Positions 26,020-33,478 of a stretch of DNA of 64,000 bases are shown here, piece after piece. Each line of letters starts with the position of its first letter. Position 1 is the stretch's first letter. The notes under the pieces were generated by a model. It searched no databases, was not told the origin of the DNA, and worked only from the letters and a program-made list of their open reading frames with translations. Position numbers and translations under genes: made by a program. Source of the DNA: Streptomyces sp. SAI-127. Its GTDB lineage: Bacteria > Actinomycetota > Actinomycetes > Streptomycetales > Streptomycetaceae. The DNA is taken from contig NZ_JARXYJ010000001.1 of assembly GCF_029894425.1 (NCBI RefSeq), positions 6,840,501 through 6,904,500 on the forward strand, in the 5' to 3' direction.

Positions 26020-26675
26020 CCGCTCCCGCCGACCGGAAGGGCCGGGGCCGTCGCGTCATCCTGTGGCGGCACGGCCAGACCGCCTGGAACGTGGAGCGCC
26101 GCTTCCAGGGCACCACCGACGTCGAACTCACCGAGACCGGTGTCGGCCAGGCCCGCCGCGCCGCCCGGCTGCTGGCATCCCTCCAGCCCGACGCCATCGT
26201 CGCCTCCGACCTCCAGCGGGCCGCGAACACCGCGGCCGAGCTCGCCGCGCTCACCGGCCTGGAGGTGGCCCACGACGAGGGCCTGCGCGAGACCTACGCG
26301 GGCGTCTGGCAGGGGCTGACGCACGAGGAGATCATCGCCCGGCACGGCGAGGAGTACGCCGCGTGGAAGCGCGGTGAGCCGGTGCGCCGCGGCGGCGGCG
26401 AACTGGAGACCGAGGTCGCCGACCGCGCCGCTCCGGTCGTGCTCCGGCACGCCGAGAAGATCCCCGAGGACGGCACCCTTGTCGTGGTCAGCCACGGCGG
26501 CACGATCCGCACCACCATCGGCCGGCTGCTCGGTCTGGACGCCCGGCACTGGGAGAGTCTCGGCGGCCTCTCCAACTGCTGCTGGTCCGTCCTCGGCCAG
26601 GGCGCCCGCGGCTGGCGCCTCATGGAGCACAATGCCGGCACCCTCCCGGAGCCGGTGCTCGGCGACGACGACTGA
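26016..26675 (+). CDS. Histidine phosphatase family protein (phosphoglycerate-mutase-like)
   Basis: 219 residues, GTG at 26016 overlapping the rsfS stop by 4 bp, with GGGGAG as RBS. RHGQTAWN holds the phosphorylated histidine; GTTDVELTETG, the acid residue in LRETYAGVWQGLT and VSHGGTIR complete the site. It is a small-molecule or general phosphatase rather than glycolytic mutase, judging by length and the coupling to rsfS. Substrate unknown. Confidence 0.9.
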   Translation: MTAPADRKGRGRRVILWRHGQTAWNVERRFQGTTDVELTETGVGQARRAARLLASLQPDAIVASDLQRAANTAAELAALTGLEVAHDEGLRETYAGVWQGLTHEEIIARHGEEYAAWKRGEPVRRGGGELETEVADRAAPVVLRHAEKIPEDGTLVVVSHGGTIRTTIGRLLGLDARHWESLGGLSNCCWSVLGQGARGWRLMEHNAGTLPEPVLGDDD

Positions 26676-26691
26676 GGGCTCCGGACCGGAT

Positions 26692-26720
26692 TTCACTTCC
26701 GGCAGGTCGCAGGCTAAAGT
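26692..26720 (+). promoter_or_regulatory. Promoter of tRNA-Ala copy 1
   Basis: -35 TTCACT (26692-26697), 17-bp spacer, -10 TAAAGT (26715-26720). Between it and the tRNA a small CCCGC/GCGGG leader hairpin with TTCTT/AAGAA flanks could guide 5' processing. Confidence 0.6.
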
Positions 26721-26755
26721 TCTTCTTGTTCGCCCGCCGAGCGGGAAGAACACAA

Positions 26756-26828
26756 GGGGCTATAGCTCAGTTGGTAGAGCGCCTGCATGGCATGCAGGAG
26801 GTCAGGAGTTCAATTCTCCTTAGCTCCA
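26756..26828 (+). tRNA. tRNA-Ala (GGC), copy 1
   Basis: 73 nt. Acceptor stem GGGGCTA / TAGCTCC, D arm GCTC-GAGC, anticodon stem CCTGC / GCAGG with loop ATGGCAT giving anticodon GGC (reads GCC/GCU), T arm GGAG-TTCAATT-CTCC, discriminator A. CCA is not encoded. Confidence 0.97.
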
Positions 26829-26875
26829 CAGATCGACACTCTGTTGAGTTGTCAAAGATCGGTGATCATCAAGGT

Positions 26876-26904
26876 CCCGCCTCCTTCAGGAGGCGGGATT
26901 TTTT
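26876..26904 (+). terminator. Intrinsic terminator of tRNA-Ala copy 1
   Basis: CCCGCCTCC (26876-26884), loop TTCA, GGAGGCGGG (26889-26897), then A and six T. Its right half lies inside the 3' end of the convergent regulator gene. Confidence 0.93.
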
Positions 26905-27734
26905 GTGTGCTCCCGCAGCCGCGCCGCTTTCTCCCGTGTCTCCTCGTCCTCAGGTGTGTAGACCACGATCCGGCACTCCGGCATCCCGTCGATCGACAGC
27001 GACTGAGACGTCATCCGCAGTTCGCCCACCGCCTTGTGACGGAACGTCTTGACCCGTGGCCCCGGTTGCACCACCTCTCCGCTCGCCCACAGTTCGGCGA
27101 AGTACGGGCTGGCCGCCGCCAGCGCGGCTATGAAGCTCTCCCAGGCCGGTTCGCCCACATGTCTGCCGTACGAGGACCGCAGGGTCGCCACCATGACGGG
27201 CAGCTCGCGCTCCCGGTACATCAGCGGACACGCCCGCTCGGACACCGTGAACAGCGTCCACAGCGCGTTCGCCACCCCGATGTCGACGATCTCCGGGATC
27301 AGGAACAGGTGCCGGTAGCCCGGATTGGTGGCCAGGATGTCGTAGCGCGAGTTGTAGACGACCGCCGGGAGCGGGTCGAGGGCGTCGATGATGCCCTGCA
27401 CCTCCGGGCCCGTCGACCGCGTCAGGCTCTCCGGGTCCGGGGCGAACGGCACCTGCGCCAGGCGGTACAGATGCTCCCGCTCCGGGGGGTCGAGCCGCAG
27501 CGTACGGGCCACGGCGTCCAGGACCTGCGCGGACGCGTTGATCGGCCGGCCCTGCTCCAGCCACGTGTACCAGGTCACACCGACGCCGGAAAGCTGGGCG
27601 ACCTCCTCGCGGCGCAGCCCCGGGGTGCGGCGCCTGAGGCCCGGCGGCATGCCCACGTCCGCCGGAGTCACCCGGGCCCGCCTGCTGCGCAGGAACGTGG
27701 CCAGCTCGGGCCGTCGTCGGTGTGTCGTCCTCAT
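26886..27734 (-). CDS. Helix-turn-helix regulator, MmyB-like
   Basis: 282 residues, ATG at 27734 after a GAGGGGGAC stretch. XRE-type HTH near residues 35-70 (TPGLRREEVAQLSGVGVTWYTWLEQGR), followed by a MmyB-like ligand-binding region (about 110-275; PAVVYNSRYDILATNPGYRHLF, WESFIAALAAASPYFAELW). MmyB-type proteins are common Streptomyces repressors or activators of adjacent genes, and the PAS-like part may bind fatty-acid-like ligands. It is divergent from an MFS exporter, with 120 bp between them containing an inverted repeat. The last residues (KNPAS, stop) are encoded by the terminator of the convergent tRNA. Confidence 0.88.
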   Translation of the reverse strand: MRTTHRRRPELATFLRSRRARVTPADVGMPPGLRRRTPGLRREEVAQLSGVGVTWYTWLEQGRPINASAQVLDAVARTLRLDPPEREHLYRLAQVPFAPDPESLTRSTGPEVQGIIDALDPLPAVVYNSRYDILATNPGYRHLFLIPEIVDIGVANALWTLFTVSERACPLMYRERELPVMVATLRSSYGRHVGEPAWESFIAALAAASPYFAELWASGEVVQPGPRVKTFRHKAVGELRMTSQSLSIDGMPECRIVVYTPEDEETREKAARLREHTKNPAS

Positions 27735-27789
27735 CGTCACGTCCCCCTCGTCACGACCATCCTCGGTGCCGCACCCGGCGGTTGCCAGG

Positions 27790-27806
27790 TGCTGGCAGTA
27801 CCAGCA
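27790..27806. promoter_or_regulatory. Candidate operator between regulator and MFS gene
   Basis: Perfect inverted repeat TGCTGG-N5-CCAGCA in the 120-bp divergent promoter region. It is a plausible binding site for the adjacent MmyB-like regulator. Confidence 0.4.
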
Positions 27807-27854
27807 TCGGCGGGCTCTCGGCACCCTTACCGGGATGTCCTCAGGCTCGACGGC

Positions 27855-29327
27855 ATGACGACAACGCCCCGGACGGGACCGGATCCCGCACCCGTTTTCC
27901 CCTCTGCCAAAAGTGAAGCACCCGCCACTGACAACCGGCCCCGGCCGCTGCTCGCGCTTGTGCTCGCCGCCCAGTTCATGGCGCTGCTCGACGTGTTCAT
28001 CGTGAACGTCGCGGCCCCGACGATCGGCACGGAACTGCACGCCTCGGGCGCCCAACTCCAGTTGGTCGTCGCCGGATACGCCATCACGTACTCGGTGCTG
28101 CTGATCACCGGCGCCCGGCTCGGCGAACGGTTCGGGCACGGCCGGGTCCACCTCGCCGGACTCGCCCTGTTCACGACGGCCTCGCTCGCCTGCGGGCTGG
28201 CGCAGGGAGCCACCGAACTGATCGTCTTCCGGCTGGTGCAGGGCGCCGGTTCGGCGGTGATGATCCCGCAGGTGCTCAGCCTGATCCAGCGCAACTTCAC
28301 CGGCGAGGCCCGGATGAAGGCGCTCGGCGTGTACTCGGCGGTCCTCGCGGTCGGCGCCGCCGCCGGGCAGGTCGTCGGTGGAGTCCTGGTCGGCGCCGAC
28401 CTGTTCGGCACGGGCTGGCGGCCGGTGTTCCTCGTGAACGTGCCGGTGGGGCTCGTCCTGCTCGCCGTAGGCACGCGGGTCCTGCTGCCCGGGGACCGTC
28501 CGGCGCCCCGGGACCGGGCGCGCGGTCTCGACCTGCCCGGCCTGGTGCTGCTCGGCGCGGCCGTGTCGCTGTGCACGGTGCCGCTGGTGCTCGGTCAGGA
28601 GGAGGACTGGCCGCTGTGGTCCTGGCTGTCCCTGGCCGCCGCCGCGATTCTGTTCACCGTTTTCTGCGCCTACGAGTCCCGGCTGGCGAGGCGCGGCGGT
28701 GCCCCGCTGATCACACCCAGCGTGCTGCGCCACCCCGGCATGGGCCTCGCCGTCTTCCGGATCATGGCGGTCATGGCCGTCAACGGCGGCTTCCTCTTCG
28801 TTCTCACCCTGTATGTGCAGGGCGGCCTCGGCTACAGCGCGCTGCGGGCCGGGCTCTCCTTCGCGCCGACCGCGGTGATCTTCGGCATCGTCGGACTGAC
28901 CTGGCGCGCCTGGCCGGCCTCCTGGCAGCGGCTGTTGACGCCTGCCGGGTTCGTGATCACCGCGCTGGCCTCGCTGGGCGTGGGCCTGGTGCTCAAGGGC
29001 GGCGGCGACGGCGGCGTCGCGCTGTACGCGGCGTACGCCGGCGTGGGCGTGGGGCTCGCGCTCGCCTTCAGCCCCACACTCACCGGGGCCCTCGCCACGG
29101 TGCCGCCCCGGCACGCGGCGGACGCCAGCGGTCTGCTCGCCACGGTCACCCAGCTCGGCCAGCTGATCGGCGTCGCGGGCTTCGGCACACTGTTCTTGAA
29201 CCGACTTGAGTCACTCGGCCCCTCTGAGGCGTATACCTCTCCGGAGGCGCTTTGGACGTGCATGTTCGCGCTGGCCGGGACCGCCGCGGTGGGCGCCGTG
29301 TCCGGACTGGTACTCAGGCGTCGCTGA
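27855..29327 (+). CDS. MFS transporter, DHA2 (EmrB/QacA) type, 14 spans
   Basis: 490 residues, ATG at 27855. Proton-coupled drug or metabolite exporter in the inner membrane. Motif D1 region LLDVFIVNVAAPTIG in helix 1, motif A GARLGERFGHGRV, motif C region AVLAVGAAAGQVVGGVLVG. Hydrophobic segments fit 14 spans. The frame is open far upstream through the regulator region, but that part lacks plausible coding content. It is divergent from the MmyB-like regulator, which is expected to control it. Substrate unknown. Confidence 0.88.
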   Translation: MTTTPRTGPDPAPVFPSAKSEAPATDNRPRPLLALVLAAQFMALLDVFIVNVAAPTIGTELHASGAQLQLVVAGYAITYSVLLITGARLGERFGHGRVHLAGLALFTTASLACGLAQGATELIVFRLVQGAGSAVMIPQVLSLIQRNFTGEARMKALGVYSAVLAVGAAAGQVVGGVLVGADLFGTGWRPVFLVNVPVGLVLLAVGTRVLLPGDRPAPRDRARGLDLPGLVLLGAAVSLCTVPLVLGQEEDWPLWSWLSLAAAAILFTVFCAYESRLARRGGAPLITPSVLRHPGMGLAVFRIMAVMAVNGGFLFVLTLYVQGGLGYSALRAGLSFAPTAVIFGIVGLTWRAWPASWQRLLTPAGFVITALASLGVGLVLKGGGDGGVALYAAYAGVGVGLALAFSPTLTGALATVPPRHAADASGLLATVTQLGQLIGVAGFGTLFLNRLESLGPSEAYTSPEALWTCMFALAGTAAVGAVSGLVLRRR

Positions 29328-29336
29328 CCGTATTGG

Positions 29337-29365
29337 TCCGGCCGTGGCAGAATCAAACGGCCGGA
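29337..29365 (+). terminator. Inverted repeat after the MFS gene
   Basis: TCCGGCCGT (29337-29345) and ACGGCCGGA (29357-29365), perfect 9 bp, 11-nt loop. It probably terminates the MFS transcript before the zinc-ribbon genes. Confidence 0.6.
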
Positions 29366-29396
29366 AGGGGGCGCGGCCCGACGGGAGGGAGTAGTG

Positions 29397-29570
29397 ATGC
29401 CTGCGAGCATCCTCGTGGAGGTCGGCCACCTCCGCGAAGCGGCGTCGACAAGGGACACGACGGTCCGCCTCATCTGCCCTTCCTGCGGTTCTGTCCATGT
29501 CGCCCAGGTACTCGGCGACAACGGCGGAATCTCCTACGTGTGCACGGCCTGCGGCCACAGCTGGAGCTGA
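29397..29570 (+). CDS. Small zinc-ribbon protein (57 aa)
   Basis: ATG at 29397 (or GTG at 29394) after GGGAGGGAG. The product begins MPASILVEVGHLREAAS and carries CPSC (27-30) and CTAC (49-52), a four-cysteine zinc ribbon. Function unknown; such ribbons bind nucleic acid or act as protein adaptors. The next zinc-finger gene starts 3 bases after its stop. Confidence 0.65.
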   Translation: MPASILVEVGHLREAASTRDTTVRLICPSCGSVHVAQVLGDNGGISYVCTACGHSWS

Positions 29571-29573
29571 ACG

Positions 29574-29807
29574 ATGGGTGCACACAGGCGAAAGTGCGAC
29601 TGGTGCGGCAGTGGGACGCCGATCGTGCGGGACATGGAGCCGGTCAATCCCGACTACCAGTACTGGTGCGAGGAGTGCGCGCGGGCGCTGATCATAAAAG
29701 GCGACCCCATCGAGACGTACCGCGAACTCGAGGGTGAGCCGATCTACGGCCGCCTCCTCGAAGAACACTGCACGCTGAAGCGGTTCTACTCCTTCGTGAC
29801 CGCTTGA
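29574..29807 (+). CDS. Small zinc-finger protein (77 aa)
   Basis: ATG at 29574, three bases after the preceding stop, so in an operon with it. Two CxxC pairs (CDWC at 8-11, CEEC at 32-35) form a treble-clef-like site, followed by an acidic helical segment. Conserved in streptomycetes as far as I recall; function unknown. Confidence 0.7.
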   Translation: MGAHRRKCDWCGSGTPIVRDMEPVNPDYQYWCEECARALIIKGDPIETYRELEGEPIYGRLLEEHCTLKRFYSFVTA

Positions 29808-29837
29808 CGTCGTCCCTCCCCGCCCCAGCGAAACGAT

Positions 29838-29868
29838 TTGGTGTTCCACCCGGTGGACCGTGTAATGT
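29838..29868 (+). promoter_or_regulatory. Promoter of tRNA-Ala copy 2
   Basis: -35-like TTGGTG (29838-29843), 19-bp spacer, -10 TAATGT (29863-29868). A leader hairpin CCGCGGG-GAAA-CCCGCGG (29878-29895) with a GNRA tetraloop lies between promoter and tRNA. Confidence 0.55.
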
Positions 29869-29904
29869 TGGCGTCGCCGCGGGGAAACCCGCGGAACACC
29901 GCTC

Positions 29905-29977
29905 GGGGCTATAGCTCAGTTGGTAGAGCACCTGCATGGCATGCAGGGGGTCAGGAGTTCAAATCTCCTTAGCTCCA
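29905..29977 (+). tRNA. tRNA-Ala (GGC), copy 2
   Basis: 73 nt, 70 identical to copy 1 (differences at tRNA positions near 26, 44 and in the T loop). Same acceptor stem and GGC anticodon; CCA not encoded. Confidence 0.97.
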
Positions 29978-29981
29978 CAGA

Positions 29982-30024
29982 AAGATCCCGCCGGATCATG
30001 GATCCGGCGGGATCTTGGCGTTTT
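29982..30024 (+). terminator. Intrinsic terminator of tRNA-Ala copy 2
   Basis: AAGATCCCGCCGGATC (29982-29997), loop ATG, GATCCGGCGGGATCTT (30001-30016), then GGCG and four T. The 16-bp stem is perfect. Confidence 0.9.
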
Positions 30025-30041
30025 AAAGGCAGTTGTGGCCG

Positions 30042-30088
30042 GACACCACGAAAGGGCCGCCCTCTTGAGGCGGCCCTTTCGTGGTGTC
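30042..30088 (-). terminator. Hairpin terminator of the NuoF-like operon (bidirectional)
   Basis: GACACCACGAAAGGGCCGCC and its exact complement (30069-30088) form a stem of about 20 bp with a short loop, 3 bases beyond the minus-strand stop. It may also back up the tRNA terminator from the other side. Confidence 0.85.
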
Positions 30089-30091
30089 GGT

Positions 30092-31705
30092 TCAGCGGCC
30101 CAGTGCGCGGCGCCCGCGGCCCTGGGAGAGGACCGGCAGGTTGCGGGAAGGGCCCTTGTCGCGTGCTGTCTCCTCCTCGAGGCGCAGGGCGAGCGCGGGG
30201 CAGCGACGCACCGCGCGTAGCGCCTTCGCCTCGGCGTAGCGCGGTACCTGTGCCTGGGCGACGGTGGGGAAGCCGTCGGCGCCGAGTTCGAAGACCTCGG
30301 GCAGGATGTCGGCGCACAGACCGTGGCCCCGGCAGAGCGTCCAGTCGACGTAGATCTTCTGACGGCTGGGCCCGCTCTCCTCGGCCTCTGCGCCACCCGG
30401 GATGCCGGTGGGAGTCCTGCCGCCCTCGAAGAGCGGCAGAACGCCCTCCACGGGCCGTCCGCAGCCGTTGCCGAGGACATGGGCGGCCAGGTCGTCCGTG
30501 AACGCCTTGATGGTCGACTCCAGGAACATCGCGGAGCCGTCCGGGTGCGAGCAAGCGCCGCGCCGCTTCACGTTCTTGGCGACCTGTTTGAGGGCCTCCA
30601 GGGCGGCAGGCCCGCCGCCGTTGAGGATGTCCTCCATGCCGCGCGCGGCGGCCGGCAGACCGAGGTAGCAGGGGCCGCACTGGCCCGCGCTCTCCTCGGC
30701 CAGCCACTGCGCCACACGCAGTGACTCACCCAGCGGGCAGGTCTCCTGAGTGATCGGCAGGATCGCGCCGGCGCCGAGCGCGCCGCCCACGGCGTCCAGG
30801 GAGTTGCGGGAGACGATCGCCTCGTTGACCGTCGCCGCGTCGATCCACTTGCCGTGGTAACCGCCGGTCAGCACGCCCTGCGGGACCGGCGGGGCGCCGG
30901 CCAACTGCAGGACGTAGCGCAGCGGTACGCCCGTGGGGACCTCGATGACCATCGGGCGCGCGACGGCGCCGGAGACCGTGAGCAGGACGGTGCCCGGCTC
31001 GTCGTACAGCCCGGTGTTGCCGTAGCGCTCCGGGCCGATGCGGGCGGCGATCGCGAGCTGCGCGAAGGTCTCGGCGTTGGACAGCAGGGTCGGCGCCCCG
31101 CCGACGCCGCTCTGGGAGGCGCTGATCTTGCGGCCGGGCGGGATGGCCGGGCCGCCGTCGATGGAACGGATCAGCGAGGCCGCCGCTCCGGTGACCATAC
31201 GGACGGGATTGCGCTGCACGCGCGCGCGTAGTGCCGATCTGCGGCCGTTGCTGAGACCGCGTTCGGCGAGGGCGGCCTCCATGGACCGTTGGGTGGACTC
31301 CCGGGTGACCCCCACCACGAGCGTGCGGGCACCCAGGGCTTCGGCGGCCAGGAGGGCGCCGTCCAGGATGAGGTGCGGGGCACGGTTGATGAGCACCGTG
31401 TCCTTGCGGCAGGCCGGTTCGTCCTCGCTGCCGTTGACGACGACGACCGGGCGGACGCCACGCTTGATCGCTGCCTCGGCGACCGAGCGCAGCTTCTTGT
31501 GGAAGGGGAAGCCGGCTCCGCCGCGTCCCTTCAGGTTGATGGCTTCGGAGAGCTTCGCGAGCTGCTCCCCGCCCATGGGTTCGAGCGGGCCGTGCACCTT
31601 CAGGTGCATGGGCAGGTCAAGTCGTTCGACAAGGTCGAAACCCGACGTGAGCTGAGGAAGGCCGACCACGCGGACTTCTGGTACGTCGGGCAGGGCCTCG
31701 TTCAC
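30092..31705 (-). CDS. NuoF-like NAD(P)H/FMN iron-sulfur protein fused to a ferredoxin
   Basis: 537 residues. N-terminal 51-kDa-subunit fold: NAD(H)/FMN loop GRGGAGFP (60-67), NGSEDEP (91-97, in place of NADEGEP), SLBB region (about 235-290), then a NuoF-type cluster region with Cys343, Cys346 and Cys385, but Ala340 where the first ligand cysteine of ESCGxC is normally found. A C-terminal ferredoxin follows: CRGHGLC (Cys458, His461, Cys464) and Cys502-Pro, the CxxHxxC pattern typical of actinobacterial 3Fe-4S ferredoxins. Its start overlaps the membrane protein's stop by 4 bp. It likely passes electrons between a nicotinamide and the membrane partner. It is not complex I, because no other nuo gene is present. 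Confidence 0.8.
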   Translation of the reverse strand: MNEALPDVPEVRVVGLPQLTSGFDLVERLDLPMHLKVHGPLEPMGGEQLAKLSEAINLKGRGGAGFPFHKKLRSVAEAAIKRGVRPVVVVNGSEDEPACRKDTVLINRAPHLILDGALLAAEALGARTLVVGVTRESTQRSMEAALAERGLSNGRRSALRARVQRNPVRMVTGAAASLIRSIDGGPAIPPGRKISASQSGVGGAPTLLSNAETFAQLAIAARIGPERYGNTGLYDEPGTVLLTVSGAVARPMVIEVPTGVPLRYVLQLAGAPPVPQGVLTGGYHGKWIDAATVNEAIVSRNSLDAVGGALGAGAILPITQETCPLGESLRVAQWLAEESAGQCGPCYLGLPAAARGMEDILNGGGPAALEALKQVAKNVKRRGACSHPDGSAMFLESTIKAFTDDLAAHVLGNGCGRPVEGVLPLFEGGRTPTGIPGGAEAEESGPSRQKIYVDWTLCRGHGLCADILPEVFELGADGFPTVAQAQVPRYAEAKALRAVRRCPALALRLEEETARDKGPSRNLPVLSQGRGRRALGR

Positions 31706-33030
31706 CTATAGCCTCCGGAAGGCGTGTTCCAAGGTTCGCCCGAGCCCGGTGCGTCGAAGTCGTACGACTGACCGGGTGTTGTATCCGTGGCGGGACCGCT
31801 GTTGTACGTGTCATTCGGGTTGTACGTGCCGTAAAGGGTGTTCGTCTCACCGGTGTCGCGCACATCACCTGAGAGATAGCTGGCCGTGCCCGAATTACCG
31901 CCATAGGTCGGGATGTTGTACCCCGTGTCCTGGAGCGGGTCGTAGACGGAGGCTGGCGCTTCGCCGACCGGTGGCGGGGACGGGATCGGCCAGCTGCCGG
32001 AGGTGCTGCCGCTGTCCATGCGCGCGATGGGGTCGGTGGCGGCCTGCATGTCCATCGGCATGTCCATGCGTGCGGTCTGGCCGGTGTCGAACGGCTGCTG
32101 TGTGTTCGGTGACACAGCGCGATAGGCGGCCGCGAATCCGCTGCCCGCGGGCTCCGGGGCCGGCGGGGCCTGGTAGAGGGGCACGCCACCGGTCTGGGTC
32201 AGGCCCTCGTAGCCGGGCAGGGCGGACTCCGAACGCCGTCTGGGCGACTCGGCGGGCCGGCGGCTCTCGCGGCCCGGCGCGGCGGTTTCCGCGGCCCGCC
32301 TGGCGCGGCTGGCTTCCAGCTCCTCGCGGCCCGGCCGCTCCTCGGCGCCGAGGAGCATGGCGATCCGGTCGGTGACCTTGCGCTTGAAGGGGCGGGGGGC
32401 CGAGCGCAGGGCGAGGGCCGCGATGACACCGAGGACGCAGAGCACGTACATGTACGTGAAGATCGGGGCCTTCACCGCGCGCCCCGCGTACAGGCCGTGG
32501 ATCAGTCCGGCGCACCAGGCCGGGTAGGCCAGCATGTGCATCGCCCGCCACCGTGCCGCGACCGGGGCCGGGGACGCGAACCGGTTGCGCAGGGCGCCGG
32601 TGATGCCGACGAAGATCATGAGCTGGCCGGCCAGGGTGCCGAGACCTATGAGGCCTCCGCTGCTGCTGAAGCCGAGCCCGAACGGGATGAACGCGGCGAT
32701 CCAGGTCGTGTGGTCGAGGGTCAGTTTGATCCCGATGTGCAGCAGAAGGAACGCGATCGAGCCCACGGCGGTGATCCGGTGGATCCCCTGCGCGACGATC
32801 CGTTGCCGGGTGTTGAGGATCAGCCGGTCCTGTGCGACGAGCCCCCAGATCACGGAGCAGGTGAGGAGGACGAGCGTCACCACGCCCGCTCCGAAGTTGA
32901 GGAAGTCCTGCAGCCAGACACCTCCGTACACCACGACCAGAGGGATGGCCAGCAGAAAGACGGCCGTCGCCACCCCGTAGGCCGACCGGCCGGTCCTGGG
33001 GAGCGTGTTGCTAGTACTACGAGGGTTCAT
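31702..33030 (-). CDS. Ferric-reductase-like transmembrane (cytochrome b-type) protein
   Basis: 442 residues, ATG at 33030 with GGAG eight bases upstream. Six or so membrane spans cover about 15-230, with intramembrane histidines in GIHRITAVG, LLLHIGIKL, RAMHMLAYPAW and GLIHGLYAG, as in ferric-reductase-like/YedZ-type heme domains. The C-terminal ~200 residues are hydrophilic and Pro/Ser/Gly/Asn-rich with no FAD/NAD domain. The dehydrogenase half of a normal ferric reductase is therefore absent and may be supplied by the coupled NuoF-like protein. The promoter probably lies in the AT-rich gap 33031-33300, which also holds GTTAC-N5-GTAAC (33167-33181). Confidence 0.75.
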   Translation of the reverse strand: MNPRSTSNTLPRTGRSAYGVATAVFLLAIPLVVVYGGVWLQDFLNFGAGVVTLVLLTCSVIWGLVAQDRLILNTRQRIVAQGIHRITAVGSIAFLLLHIGIKLTLDHTTWIAAFIPFGLGFSSSGGLIGLGTLAGQLMIFVGITGALRNRFASPAPVAARWRAMHMLAYPAWCAGLIHGLYAGRAVKAPIFTYMYVLCVLGVIAALALRSAPRPFKRKVTDRIAMLLGAEERPGREELEASRARRAAETAAPGRESRRPAESPRRRSESALPGYEGLTQTGGVPLYQAPPAPEPAGSGFAAAYRAVSPNTQQPFDTGQTARMDMPMDMQAATDPIARMDSGSTSGSWPIPSPPPVGEAPASVYDPLQDTGYNIPTYGGNSGTASYLSGDVRDTGETNTLYGTYNPNDTYNSGPATDTTPGQSYDFDAPGSGEPWNTPSGGYR

Positions 33031-33303
33031 GGGGGCAACTCCGAGCGGTTCGGGAAGGCGGTCCCGCTGCCGCACTCTAAGTGGCGCCATACCGATGGGT
33101 ACGGCATTTGAGTTATTGCGTTGTTATCAAACGACTGCGGGGCCGTTGTGATGTCCCTTAGTAGCTGTTACGCGAAGTAACCATTGGCCATGGCTCAGTT
33201 CCTGTGTCGGATCGGACGATTGCGCTCGACTGCGGCGGCGAGTGCGGCACCCGGTGCCACAGAGGCATACGTAAGCTCGTCGCGGCTTGCTCAACGGCTG
33301 CGG

Positions 33304-33309
33304 TACTCT
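33304..33309 (+). promoter_or_regulatory. -10-like hexamer for leaderless leu leader peptide
   Basis: TACTCT followed by six bases and the leader-peptide ATG at 33316. The same arrangement as upstream of 19333 and 19978. Confidence 0.55.
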
Positions 33310-33315
33310 GACGCC

Positions 33316-33354
33316 ATGCGTGCCGTACGCCTTCTGCTTAGCGAGCCGCGCTGA
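33316..33354 (+). CDS. leuS leader peptide (12 aa, Leu-Leu-Leu)
   Basis: ORF encoding [12 protein letters not shown]. Three consecutive leucine codons CTT-CTG-CTT include two CTT, a rare codon in this genome. Stalling here under leucyl-tRNA shortage would control the downstream terminator. Confidence 0.75.
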   Translation: MRAVRLLLSEPR

Positions 33355-33424
33355 TCAGTCCCGACCACCGGTGAAGACGTGGTCGGAATCGGCGCGGCGT
33401 CCCCTCCTGTGCGAGGGGATTTTT
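33345..33424 (+). promoter_or_regulatory. Transcription attenuator upstream of leuS
   Basis: Three elements follow the leader peptide. GCCGCGC (33345-33351, end of the peptide gene) is complementary to GCGCGGC (33392-33398). A hairpin CCGACCAC / GTGGTCGG lies between (33361-33386). A terminator CCCCTC-N6-GAGGGG follows (33401-33418), with A and five T. Ribosome position on the peptide could decide which pairings form. The layout is ribosome-mediated attenuation; I see no T-box. Confidence 0.75.
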
Positions 33425-33478
33425 CGTTTCCGGACGACACAGCCGCTGGCAGAGACGATCGATGGAGCTTTGAGGACC

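Noticed and set aside
26787..27854. N-terminal extension of the MFS protein across the regulator gene
   Set aside because: Frame is open only as an antisense shadow of the MmyB-like regulator; membrane-protein homology starts after ATG 27855.
33361..33424. T-box riboswitch upstream of leuS
   Set aside because: No T-box sequence, specifier loop or length; a leader peptide with Leu codons explains the terminator better.
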